A DNA stretch of 64,000 nucleotides from Stomorhina lunata (Eukaryota; Arthropoda; Insecta; Diptera; Rhiniidae), in the NCBI GenBank assembly GCA_933228675.1, contig OW121744.1:100138813-100202812 (forward strand), read 5' to 3'. The notes beneath the pieces were generated by a model, which saw only the letters and a program-made list of their open reading frames with translations, was not told the origin of the DNA and did no database searches. Positions 23,507 to 34,255 of this stretch are shown piece by piece (within the stretch, counting starts at the first letter, position 1; the number at the start of each line of letters is the position of its first letter). The position numbers and the translations under genes are program-made.

Positions 23507-24807
23507 TGGGTGTTTTTTTTAGAGGTATAGAACTTCGAATTGAAATAAAACACAAGAAAATCGTTTTAAAGTCCATCAATTTGGCTTTATTGGAAGGATA
23601 ATTTTATGCCATTAATGTTTAAATATGATTTCGAGTATGTGGCCGCCGCGGCTGGCTCGAATAAAGCCAATTCTACAGGTCCAATTTTCAACTACTTTTT
23701 CGAGCATATGGGGCCGTATGTTGGCAATAACGCCACGAATGTTGGCTTCCAAGTCCCCTAACGTTTCTGGTTTGTTGGCGTAGACGAGCGACTTCACATA
23801 TCCCCAAAGAAAATAATCCAGTGGTGTCAAATCGCACGATCTTGGTGGCCAATTGACAGGTCCATTCCGCGAAATTATGCGCTCATCGAATGTTTCCTTC
23901 AATAAATCAATTGTGACGTGCGCTGTGTGGCATGTAGCGCCGTCTTGTTGAAACCACAACACATCCACATTCATGCCATCCAATTGGGGAACAAAATAGT
24001 CGGTTATCATGGCTCTATACCGGTCTCCATTTATGGTAACTGACTCTCCAGCATTATTTCGGAAGAAGTATGGCCCAATGACTCCACCAGCCCATAGAGC
24101 ACACCAAACAGTCAGTTTTTGTGGATGTAATGGCGTCTCAAGGGTCTCATGTGGATTCTCTTCACTCCAAATGCGGCAATTTTGCTTGTTGACGTAGCCA
24201 TTCAACCAAAAATGAGCCTCATCACTGAACAAAATTTTGAGATGAAAATCAGCATCGAGATCAATCTCATTTTCGGCCCATACACCAAAATCACGACGCA
24301 TTGCATGGTCTCGCGGCTTTAATTCTTGCACAAGCTGGATCTTGTAAGGTCGCAAGCCAAGATCTTTGCGCAAAATCTTCCATAAAGTTGATGGACAAAG
24401 CTCCAATTCCTGTGCACGGTGGCGAATCGATTCATTCGGGTCCTCTTCAACACTTTGCTCTACAGCGGCAATTGTTTCTTCGGTGCGCTCTGTTCGACGT
24501 CGCTGCGGATGCGTATTATCACATAGAGTAAACGTAGTGCGAAAACGATCCATGGTTAACCGAATTAATTGCTCTGATGGACGATTATGTCGACCATAAA
24601 ATGGACGGAGCTTGCGGTAAACTTCGCGAACTGAACCATTATTTTCGAAATAAATTTGCACGATTTGCAAGCGTTGTTCTTTTGTCAACCTATTCATAAT
24701 GAAATGGCAAACCAAACTAAATATTAATCACTTGACAGCTGACAAAATGGCCGCCAGTTAAAAAAGTGATGCCAACTTAAAGTTCTATACCTCAATAAAA
24801 AACTACA
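23507..24807 (-). mobile_element. Near-complete mariner element (DD41D type), copy A
   Basis: About 1.3 kb, bounded by inverted ends: the left end reads TTTTTTTTAGAGGTATAGAA (preceded by GGGTG) and the right end, read inward, AGTTTTTTATTGAGGTATAG. It contains one uninterrupted transposase gene on the minus strand. The exact outer boundary and the TA target duplication could not be fixed by eye. It lies immediately 3' of the dead copy B1, possibly inserted into that element's right end. Confidence 0.85.
23612..24697 (-). CDS. Mariner transposase, apparently intact
   Basis: 361 aa from the ATG at 24697; the frame is open 18 bases further upstream but that start is TTG. It would catalyse cut-and-paste transposition at TA sites. 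The N-terminal paired-like DNA-binding part contains LTKEQRLQIVQIYFENNGSV (residues 4-23) and a second helix-turn-helix near CPSTLWKIL (101-109). The catalytic triad is complete: D159 in FSDEAHFW, D252 in WFQQDGATCH and D294 in CDLTPLDYFLWG. The D252-D294 interval of 41 residues defines a DD41D enzyme, the spacing known for rosa-type mariners. The KPETLGDLEANI and GGHILEIIF C-terminus is typical. No stop or frameshift is visible, unlike the other mariners in the window. Activity is untested. Confidence 0.93.
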   Translation of the reverse strand: MNRLTKEQRLQIVQIYFENNGSVREVYRKLRPFYGRHNRPSEQLIRLTMDRFRTTFTLCDNTHPQRRRTERTEETIAAVEQSVEEDPNESIRHRAQELELCPSTLWKILRKDLGLRPYKIQLVQELKPRDHAMRRDFGVWAENEIDLDADFHLKILFSDEAHFWLNGYVNKQNCRIWSEENPHETLETPLHPQKLTVWCALWAGGVIGPYFFRNNAGESVTINGDRYRAMITDYFVPQLDGMNVDVLWFQQDGATCHTAHVTIDLLKETFDERIISRNGPVNWPPRSCDLTPLDYFLWGYVKSLVYANKPETLGDLEANIRGVIANIRPHMLEKVVENWTCRIGFIRASRGGHILEIIFKH

Positions 24808-25079
24808 GTTATGGTAATACCGATAAGGTTTTATAGGCTATGTCACATTCAAAGATCTACCCTCTAATTCAAGCTTATAATTCAAATTTTCCATTCAAAA
24901 TTCCTACTATAAGATTTTGATAATTTAAAATTTCTTTAATGAATTAGGTAATAAGAAGTAGGGCAGTATTTCTGGACCAGAACTTCTGTCTAAACGGAGG
25001 GTTATATAGGGCTGTCATTATCATATATTATTATAATTTGGAAAGACTATAAACTTAAAAATCAATAAAAGTAAATTTT

Positions 25080-25935
25080 TGAACGTACTTAAGAAAAAAA
25101 GTACCTGGTTCACCGAGCCTCGCATTGATAAGCATTACGAGGTAAATTTTAAACTTGTTATATATATTTTATTCTATAAAGTGTAAACTTGCATTACACT
25201 TTTTGTTTCTAAGTTCATTTGTTCGAAAGTAAAAAAGTACCAAAAATATTTTTCACAAATTATTGGTTCTGCTCGAACTTTTTTCCTGAAAGTACCAATT
25301 ACTTGTATTCTTATTTGTTCAGCTGATCAAAACGCAATTTAAATTTTGTTTCCATAAATATTACTTTAATAATTATAATGTTACCAATTTTCCCCTTTTT
25401 ATTATTATTCCCTAATTTCAAAAAAGTTACATATGCATATTTGGTACTTATTTGCTAACAATTGAATTCGGTACATTTTAATAAAACGTTGTTAATACTT
25501 TGTTTCTACTCATAGTGCTTTATGAGTTGTTAATTAGTAATTTTATCCTTTTTTTTTACCCACTTTCCCCTCCGAAATCAAAAAAGTACCAAATTCATAT
25601 ATAATATTTTTTACATTTATTGATTGCAGTAAAAAGTTCGTTTCTATATTATTTTGTTCAAAAGAGTTAACCCACAAAAAAACTATTTTCACCCTTTTTT
25701 GCCCCCTATTGAGCATAGTTTCAAAAAAGTCCCAAACACCTGTTTCTATAACTATTACTTTGGGAGATATAAAGTTTTCGTTTTTCCCCCTTTAGCGGCA
25801 AAATTTAAAAAAGTCCCTTCTTATCCGAGCTATATGGCAAAAAAAGGTACCCACCATCCAAATTTTATCAGCATCGTTAGAGCCGTTTTCGGGACAGCCA
25901 TTCTATATAAAAATATATATACAATTTTTGCTTGT
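25080..25935. repeat. Degenerate tandem repeat with AAAAAAGTACC motif
   Basis: About five diverged units of roughly 130-180 bp, each with a C/T-rich stretch (TTTTCCCC, TTTCCCCTCC, TTTTTGCCCCC, TTCCCCCTTTAGCGG) followed by TCAAAAAAGT(A/C)CC. It ends in a GAGCCGTTTTCGGGACAGCC and TATATAAAAATATATATAC boundary reminiscent of the end of the 20265-21775 element. The 97-codon ORF inside is not supported as a gene. Confidence 0.5.
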
Positions 25936-25939
25936 TTAA

Positions 25940-26800
25940 AGATGTAAGATAAGATAGAAAGGATTGGACTAGAGAAAGATATATAAAGCTTTCTAACTTT
26001 CATCGACCAACTTGTTGCTAAGGGTTTTACCTTAGTTAAAATATAATAGGATCAGTTTAGGGAAACTTTCTGCCCCAAGGTAAAAAAAATACTTCTTCGA
26101 GTGCATTTTTAAAATTTTTAAAGGTAAATTCTTCAAATTGTATACAAACATTTTTTTTTATAAATAAACGTAGGTTCGTTAAATATATGAAGGATTGGAG
26201 GAGGGGAGTTGCAAGCCCCTTAGAAACAAGAAATTCATTTTTGGGTATCTTTGTAGGAACAATAGGTAGAGGTAATCACTGATTTTTGTACAAGCGAACT
26301 TTCTATCTTTCTGATTTAATTTTATTATAAAAACTAGAAGAAAAGCTGCCAAATTTCCAAATAGAGGAACAGGGGGAACTTTGTCTCCGATACTAAAATA
26401 TAATTTGTATATTCAAGTATTTTCTGAGCTATTTAAAATTATTAGAAGGATCGGCCTAGTGTGAGGGAACATTATGAATCTAATATAATAGGTTGAATCA
26501 TTAGAAAACCCGAGCAACTTTGGATCTTAACATCCAGTACTTAATACAAGGGATGAGTGCTAGAAGTCGCCATATGCTTCAAGAATCGGGAATGTGAAAG
26601 AGAAGACAGAAATAAGATACTAGAGCGCTAAATCAAATAGGTCTTTGTTTTAATGTCAAAAACGATTAATTCGAAGATCGAAAAGAGATGTTCGATCCCA
26701 TCGCTTTAGGGGCGGGCCATAGATGACATCGGAACCGTATCGTATAGGTTGGCAACGGTTCTGCTTGGGATAATGAGATGATATACATATTTGTTCTTCT
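25940..26800. other. Spacer with further degenerate GGATYGGA repeats
   Basis: Short eroded units beginning AGGATTGGA or AGGATCGG occur near 25965, 26048, 26187 and 26450. No gene is recognised. Confidence 0.4.
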
Positions 26801-26803
26801 TTC

Positions 26804-26915
26804 TCTAGACCAATGTTGGGCAAAGTCTCTCTGATTTTATATTTTGCTAACCCTAGGGGTAGCAAAAAACAAAATAAGAGAGAATCAGAGAGACTTTGTC
26901 CAACATTGTTCTAGA
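26804..26915. repeat. Near-perfect hairpin (inverted repeat)
   Basis: The arm TCTAGACCAATGTTGGGCAA onward (26804-26848) pairs with 26861-26915, which ends TTGTCCAACATTGTTCTAGA, around a 12-base spacer AACCCTAGGGGT. The arms share CAAAGTCTCTCTGATT without change. It could be a small fold-back transposon or a structured RNA. It lies about 310 bp downstream of the 3' end of the next minus-strand P450. Confidence 0.8.
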
Positions 26916-27226
26916 CGGAAGGATTTCTGAGTGAATGTGCCAAATATGCACCACCTTTGCAACCTAACCTTACCCAACTTATAGGTAATTTTTCCAAACA
27001 TTTCTCTTTCTTTTAAACAAAATTTTCAAATATATTCTATTTTTATACAAAAATTAGTGATAGGTTATCTTATAGTCGGACTAGATTACGACTAGTCGAC
27101 TACGATTACTTGTTTATTTTCCTATCCATTACCTTATCTTAATAAAAAACAATATTTACATTTGAGATAACCAAAAATAATATTTTTACCATCAATATTT
27201 TTGCATACTAAATTAACGCTTCCAAA

Positions 27227-28803
27227 TTACACATTTGTCACTTTCAAATACAAATTTCCCTCGGGTGTGGTCATAAAATTCTCCTTATCATATTTCATGG
27301 GTATTTGGGTCTCTGGGCATGCCTCAAATTTGAAACTCTTCAATAACAAGGCTAAACCCATAAGAATTTGCATTTTGCCAAAACGACTTCCTATGCAATT
27401 GCGAGGACCTTCACCGAAAGGCAGATATAAAACGGAATCCCTGAGAGCCACTTGATCGGGCGAGAAATTATCGGGATTAAATTTTTCAGGATTGGGGAAA
27501 TAGTTCTCATCATGTTGTATGGCAGTAGCGGGTATAATGACGGGCATATCTTTTTTGATGACAAAATTAGGGTATCCGGGAACTTCATAGTCCTCCAGGG
27601 CCACACGATTCAAAGCGGGTATGGGGCAATAGAAGCGCAGGGTTTCTGTAAAGAGAGTTTGAATAACTTGACATATATTATCTTATTTATCTCCAAATAC
27701 TTACCCTGCAAAACCTGATCCAAATATTTCAATTCACTCATGCATTCATAGGTAATCTCCTGATTATGCTGCTCCAAAACTCTGAGAACTTCTGCTCTGG
27801 CCTTATCTTGTATATCTGGGTTAAGGGCCAATTCATATAAGGCAAAAGTCATACTAGTAGAAGAGGTATCCGAACCAGCTACCAAGAAAATAAAAGCCTG
27901 AGCCGCCACCTGCTTTAGGGTCAAATTGGTAAAATCTTCTCCATTTTCCGTTTTCATGATCTTATTATTTTTCAGCTCCAACAGCAAATTCATAAAGTCA
28001 TTACGTTTTACATCATTTTCCTCGCGATATTTTACAGTCTCCTTAACAACACCCATAAAAAAGTTCTCGACATCATGGACCGTATCACGCATACGCAAGC
28101 GCTCGGCGAATTTGGGGAAACTAAAGCGAAAGGCCACACCAAAGCTACCCAAATGATTTTCCAATAAAGCTCTTTTACTCATTATATGAAATTTAGCTTG
28201 AGGATTAGTTAAGCTATTGCACTCTAGACCAAAGGCACAGGTACCTATAACATCGGTGGTATATCTTGAAATTATATCGCGTATCTCGACTTTATCTTCT
28301 TTTTTCACCAAATTTCCGAAAGACTCCACAAACTGATGGGCCACATTCAAGACCGTGGGAAACATATATTTCATTTTACCCGAGGTAAAAGTAGGCGATA
28401 GCTTACTTCTCAAATTGCGCCATTTTTGACCCTCAAGATTAAACAAATGACCCGATAGCGGATCATCTATTTCATTCACAAAAAATCCACGATCCGTAAA
28501 TTTGTTGAAATCTTTAATCAATATCTGCTTGATTAAAGATAAATCGGTTATAAAGGCGGCTGGACGATAGAACCAATAGAATCCAGCAAAGGGTCCCTCG
28601 TTTTTATATTTAAAATAATGACCTCGTATAATATCCACAAAGGTACGTTCCGTTACGGCTCCTTTGAAACTGCCAAATATCCAGCTGGGCTCATCACAAG
28701 GTACTCCCAAGTTTTGCCAATATTTAAAGTGATTTTTCAAATGATTGAAGAGATATAAGACCAGTATAAGTAAAATCGTTAATAATACCAAACAAATAGG
28801 CAT
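27227..28803 (-). CDS. Cytochrome P450, CYP6 family (CYP6A-like), complete
   Basis: Exon 1 is 28803-27705 and exon 2 is 27645-27227 (TAA), with a 59-base intron (CAGG|GTAAGT ... CAG|AAACC), predicting 505 aa. The N-terminal anchor MPICLVLLTILLILVLYLF is residues 1-19. The C-helix reads WRNLR. The I-helix reads AGSDTSST: the acidic residue before Thr is Asp rather than the Glu of the paralogues, and Ser replaces the usual aromatic residue. ExxR is ETLR at 367-370, followed by FYCPIPALNR instead of LYTVLPLL. The haem loop is FGEGPRNCIG with Cys about 450. The changes around the oxygen-binding groove and the segment after ExxR suggest a different substrate range; this is an inference. The gene is flanked by repeats but is itself undamaged. 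Confidence 0.95.
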
Positions 28804-28845
28804 TTTGATTAGAGACCGTTTAGGTGTTCTATCTTATGCAGTTAA

Positions 28846-28862
28846 AATCAAACTGAATTTAT
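28846..28862 (-). promoter_or_regulatory. Initiator of the P450 at 27227-28803
   Basis: The minus strand reads AATTCAGTTTGATTTTAAC with the Inr A at 28854, 51 bases before the ATG. TATATAA lies about 36 bases upstream, slightly far for a functional TATA box. Confidence 0.4.
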
Positions 28863-29039
28863 TTGGCGTTTTTCGATTAATTGTTATATATGTGGTTTAT
28901 TTGAAATCTTATCTATTTCTACTATGTACTTGGATTATTAATTTGAAAATTAGAGTAGCCCTATGATAATAAAACTGTCAATTTACTGGGAAAAATAAAT
29001 CTATATCGTAGCAAATTTTGGCTACTTAGAGTTTTGCAA

Positions 29040-30480
29040 ATTTTTGACATATTGTGAAATTCAAGAACGGCTTTTATTCCTTAATTCTTTTTATTGGTAA
29101 CTTTAAGACTAAATCTACATTCAGTAAAACTTTTAAACTAAACTTCTTATCTTCTAAACTTACCAGTTTTTGAGATCGGCATTATCTAGGAGTCATTTAT
29201 TTAAAAGCCCTTCCATCACTTATCCAAGCTCCTTCTTGCCTCAAGATGAGTGTCTGATTCGAAATTTGCTAGGAACTCTTCCTTACCTGAGTTCCCTTAG
29301 GGTGAGTGTCAAAGACGCGAAAAACTAAAGTGCCGTCTGATTTTTCCATCATCATCACATTTGGAACCTCGTTGGAGTTTGCGAGAAACTCTTTCTTATC
29401 CGAGCACATTCAGAGACTCTAGTCTCTTTTGGATGCTCTCCAGGGATTGACGTCGATTACCAGAATATTGTCGTTCTTATGGAAGCCCTATTTTTTCCAT
29501 AGAGACTTAGGACCTTGGATTTGAAGAGACTTTAAGGCTAAATTTACATTAGTTACCTCTTGTCTTGTTCTTTTTTGGAAATTTGATGATTCCTTGACAC
29601 CTAAACACGATATCTTCTAAACTTACCGGTTTTTGAGATAGACGTCAACTGGGAGTCATTCATTTAAAAGCACTTCAATCACTTATCCAAGCTCCTTCTT
29701 GCGTCAAGGTGAGTGTCTGATTTGGAATTTGCTAGAAACTCTTTTTTAACCAAGTTCACTTAGGATGAGTGTCAAAAATGCGGAACATCCTAAGAATAAA
29801 AATTTAAGTTCCGTCTGATTTTTTTAGTCGGAGTTTGCTAGTACCTCTTTCCTACCCGAGTGCATAAATAGGCTCAAGTCTTTAAGATGCTTCCCAAGGG
29901 AATGACGTCGATTCCCAGAATATTGTCGTTCTTATGGATGCGCTATTTTTTCATATAGACTTAGGACCTTGAATTTGAAGGCTACATTTACATTAAAAAC
30001 CTCTTGTCTGTTTTTTGGAAATCTGATGATTCCTTGACAAGTAAACACGATATCTTCTAAACTTACCGGTTTTTGAGATCGACGTCACCTGGGAGTCATT
30101 CATTTAAAAGCCCTTCAATCACTTATCCAAGCTCATTCTTGCTTCAAAATGAGTGTCTGGTTCGGAATTTGCCAGAAACTCTTCTTTACCCGAGTTCACT
30201 AAGGATGAGTGTCAAAAATGCTGAACATCCTAAGAATAAAAACTGAAGTGCCGTCTGATTTTTCCATCATCATCACATTTGTAACCTCGTTGGAGTTTGC
30301 AAAAACCTCTTTCTTATCCGAGTGCATCAAGAGACTCTAGTCTCTTAAAGATGCTTTCCAAGGGATTGACGTCGATTTCCAGAATATAGTCGTTGTGGAA
30401 GCCATATTTTTTCCATAGAGACTCAGGATCTGGGATCTTAAAAGACACAGTAAAAGACTCTGTATTAAGTATCAACACTG
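29040..30480. repeat. Three tandem copies of a ~450-bp repeat
   Basis: TATCTTCTAAACTTACC.GTTT recurs near 29148, 29611 and 30051, each followed by GAGTCATT.ATTTAAAAGC, TTATCCAAGCTC.TTCTTGC, GAGTGTCTG and later TTGACGTCGATT.CCAGAATA. No coding capacity is evident. It forms the left part of an 8-kb gene-free, repeat-built spacer between two P450s. Confidence 0.75.
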
Positions 30481-30599
30481 CTACTTATACATTCCATCTG
30501 TATGATCCAATTGACCAACTCCATAGTTATTAGTTGGAATGTTAACATTTTATTCAATCTATTTAGGATTCATCATCATCCTATGGTTCTAGTCATACT

Positions 30600-31130
30600 T
30601 TTCTACGACTTTTAAAGCTGCTACTGGCGAAACTTTATTCACTTTTCAATGCAGCTCAATTAAGCTCAAAAAGGTACATGTCACCTAAGGTCGTGTGTTT
30701 TTTCTGAACCTGAAACCATGAAAGATATTGGGCTTACCTGACTTCTGAGGAGGAGGGAGTACACGAAAGACATTATTCGCATATCCGCTTCTTGCGATAC
30801 CTTATTCACTTTTTTCAAAGCAGCTCGACTAAACTCGAAAGACCACATGTCACCTAAGGCCGTGAGTTTGTTGTGAGCCGGAAACCATCGAAGATACGAG
30901 TTTTACCTGACTTCTTCATAAGGAGGGAGTACACGGAAGACATGATTAGCAGACAATGTTTTTCTGCCGAAAATCTTTGTCAACTACTTTAATAGTCGCT
31001 TCTGGCGATAACTTATTCACTTTTCTCAATACCGCTCGATAAAAAACGAAAGAGCACATGTCACCTAAGGCCGTGAGTTTGCTATGACTTCTTCATGAGG
31101 GAGAAGTACACAGGAGGAAGTACACATTGT
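30600..31130. repeat. ~170-210-bp degenerate tandem repeat
   Basis: Units share ACATGTCACCTAAGG.CGTG (near 30677, 30846 and 31057), TTACCTGACTTCT and GGAGGGAGTACAC. Weaker relatives occur near 31424 and 31970. No gene is recognised; ORFs in 31.9-32.8 kb are unsupported. Confidence 0.65.
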
Positions 31131-31643
31131 TTCTCTAACGATCATCTTTCATTTGAATTTCATTAAATCTAAACAGCTGCAGGCCCTTGAATTTGATGAA
31201 ACGCAACTAAAACTGATCTACGAATGTATTCGATCTTCCTCAGCCAATCAGCCAACTCTCCAGTTGTTAGTTGGAAATATAAGAATAGATTCTAGCTAAT
31301 TATGGATATAGAATCGACTAGGATTGCCGGTCTGTACGTACATGGATCTGGTCGGTCTTACCACATTCTACTAGAGATACCTAAATCACTTTTTTCAATT
31401 TCGCATGATAAAGCTCGAAAGTGGACATGTCTTCCAAGGTCGTCAGTTTTTGAAGACCCTGGAACCATCCTGCATTGATAAAGATGCAAAGTTTACCTGA
31501 CTTTTCCATGAGCAGGCAGTTCACTGAAGACATTTAATTAGCGTCACCTAGTGCGGAATTTGTTGATTCCCTTACATTGTTTTTCCATCGAACATCTTTC
31601 ATTACATCCAAATAGACCCATATGTTTACAGACCGACACTTCT

Positions 31644-31864
31644 AGGGGATTCTATATCTAGAATTAGTTAAAATCTAATCCTAGGCTTCCAACTAACAAC
31701 TGGAGAGTTTGTTGATTGCATGAGATAGAATCTAAGATCCTGCGATTTGACGAAACACAATTGAAACTGATCTTCCGACCTATTCGATGCAATCAATTAA
31801 CTCTCTAGTTGTTAGTTGGAAGGTTAGGATTAGATTTTAGTTATTTCTAAATATAGAATCCCCT
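31644..31864. repeat. Inverted repeat with 78-bp arms
   Basis: 31644-31721 (AGGGGATTCTATATCTAGAA to TTGATTGCAT) is the near-exact reverse complement of 31787-31864, separated by 65 bases. A third, direct-orientation relative lies near 31230-31325. This looks like the remains of a fold-back element or a local inversion within the surrounding tandem repeats. Confidence 0.8.
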
Positions 31865-32539
31865 AGGCCTGTAAGCATATGGGTGAGGTCGGGCTTGTCA
31901 ACGACATTAACAACGACTATTGGCGACACCGAATTCCTTTTTTCCAATGCCCTACGATAAAATTCAAAAGGTACATGTTTCCAAATGCCGTAAGTTTGTT
32001 ATGATATTGGAACTATCCTTCATTTTCGAAGATACAATGTACACTTGGCTTCTCCATGAGAAGGGAGCACAGCCATACAGCTGCAGGCCCTTGGATTTGA
32101 AAAGTAAAACACAACTGAAACTTATCTATGAATCTATTATACCCATCATAACAACCAACTCTTCAGTTGTTAACTAGTTTGAATGTTGGGAGTAGATTTA
32201 AGCAAATTCTAGATATAGAATTCACTTTAATTTCCAGACTCAACGCGTATAAGTCTAGTTGTCCTTGTCAATGACGATAACACTTAAGAGAGCGCTTGTC
32301 TTCTAAGGCAACGATTTTTATATGACCCTGGAACGATCCTGCATTGTTACAAATAGAATCTTCAACTGGTTTTTCAATAAGGAGCGGGAACGTATATTTC
32401 AAGGAAATGTGCCATTTATAACTTCCCATACCCAAATACCGCAACTTCTTTAGAGAAGACCTTTCAGCAACCGGCTTTAGAACTTTAAGTTGAATTCGGC
32501 ATTCTCCGAGCTATATGGGAATCTCAGAAAATATAAACA

Positions 32540-33110
32540 ACAACCAAGTTACGAATATACAACTCGAATGTCAAGTCCATCCTGTATCACTTCAACTTGG
32601 AAACGTTAAAATGCCATCAATAAGCGCGAGCAAACCTTTGCTCGTGGCGTTGGATAGGCCATACACTTTGAAGGGCAAAATAACATTGCTCGACAAGCGA
32701 TTCATTGGAATCCTAAGAGAAGAGGCCATCGTGTTAGTACACCTGTTTGAGCTTACAGGAGGTCAATGCTAACTTGCAAGCAGCAAGCTATTATTGGAAT
32801 GACGTATAACTTACATCTCAATAGAGTCCGATATAAAAGAATGATTGAAGCCTTATGCTTAACTGAAAGTCAAGGATAACATAAAAAGAAGAGCGCTTGT
32901 CTTAGAAAACGATAAGTTTTATGTGGGAATGGAAACATTCTACATTGTGGCAGATGGGATTTTTACATGGCAAATATCAATGACAAACAAGTTACGAATG
33001 TTAAGTCCACCCTGTATAACGGATGCGAAACTTGGAAACGCATAAAAGCCATCGTTAAGCGCCTGCAAACCTTTGCAAACAAATGCTTCCGGCAAATTCT
33101 TAATATATGA
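32540..33110 (+). mobile_element. Non-LTR retrotransposon remnant, reverse transcriptase tail, two partial copies
   Basis: Decayed plus-strand matches to the C-terminal part of a LINE reverse transcriptase, recognisable by comparison with the better copy at 52900-53790: TTACGAAT ... CAAGTCCATCCTGTAT, ACTTGGAAACG and GCAAACCTTTGC near 32550-32640, and again near 32993-33070. Many frameshifts; no protein is expected. Confidence 0.6.
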
Positions 33111-33114
33111 TGTA

Positions 33115-34250
33115 CACCTGTTTCTAGGAATGATGTCATTTAGATCTTCCCTTTAAAATACCGCCATCTTTTTAAAGAAATCCTTTCAGCTACTGACTTT
33201 AGGTTGAGTAAGCATGTGCAACCTTTCCTTGGTTTCCTTTTGTTCAGAAATTCCTTTCAGAGACTTCTTCTGTTTAGCACTTAGAATTCTCAATTGAATT
33301 TTAACAAAATTATTTAGGAATCTTTTAGAGTATTGCCGGCTTCTTCTAAGGTCTTGTATTCTTACTTTTCGAGATCGTAGCTTTAGATAAATTTAATAGA
33401 AAATTATAAAGTTGAGGTACCTAGTTTAAAGAGTGTTAGATAATGTAGTTTAGGTATATTTAAAAGAAAAACTGGAATGTTGAAGTAACAATTTTGATGG
33501 CAGTGGTCGGATCACTGAACCTGCAGTAGGTATTTTCGGGTAAGGCAAATATTATTTATCACTAACATCATCAAATCTTAAAAACCTTACCAAAGACCTT
33601 CCTACTAGCTTTGGGTTTTAAAGTGGACAGGCTATTGCAATCCTCGGTTGGTCTCCTTGTAAGATGACGGGACATAATATCGGCTGCTGTTGGCAGTAAG
33701 GGTTTCCGGAGTTAGTCTGAGAGAGTTGCCGATCGTTACACTTCTTCTCAGAAGGTTGTCCTGCCTTTCGTGACCATTGCAGAAGTAAGGAATCAATCTT
33801 GTGAAAGCTTTGGCTGAAAGGTCTAGTTCTTTACAGTGTGGCATCAGAACATGTTGCTTTTGATTCATTTAATAACTTTTATCCAATTATATCGCGCTTC
33901 CTCGGGGATCGCACTATAAGATCATCAAACCAGTTGATGATAATTTGAGGGTATCTTGGCCAAGGAACCTTCTATGTTCAACTTTCAGTCTCGTCTATCT
34001 TCTTTACTTGAATAGGCCAACCATAGATAGGGCAGCACTGACATACAATCCGAAAGTCTATGGAATGAATGATCGATTTTAATGCTCGAAAGACCCAATG
34101 TTATGTATAACACACAAACGCGTTACGGACAATGTTGCTTCATCTGTAATTATGGGTGGTATAAATATTAAAGGATGCAAATGGGATGCAGTTGTTGCCT
34201 GGGTCTTCTGCTATCAGATAATAACTGTATTCAATTCCTACTCACACCTC
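33115..34250. other. Spacer, no feature recognised
   Basis: Contains only short unsupported ORFs. CCTCGGGGATCGCACT near 33900 recurs in similar form at 35138, so part of it belongs to the neighbouring retrotransposon debris. Confidence 0.4.
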
Positions 34251-34255
34251 CTCGT

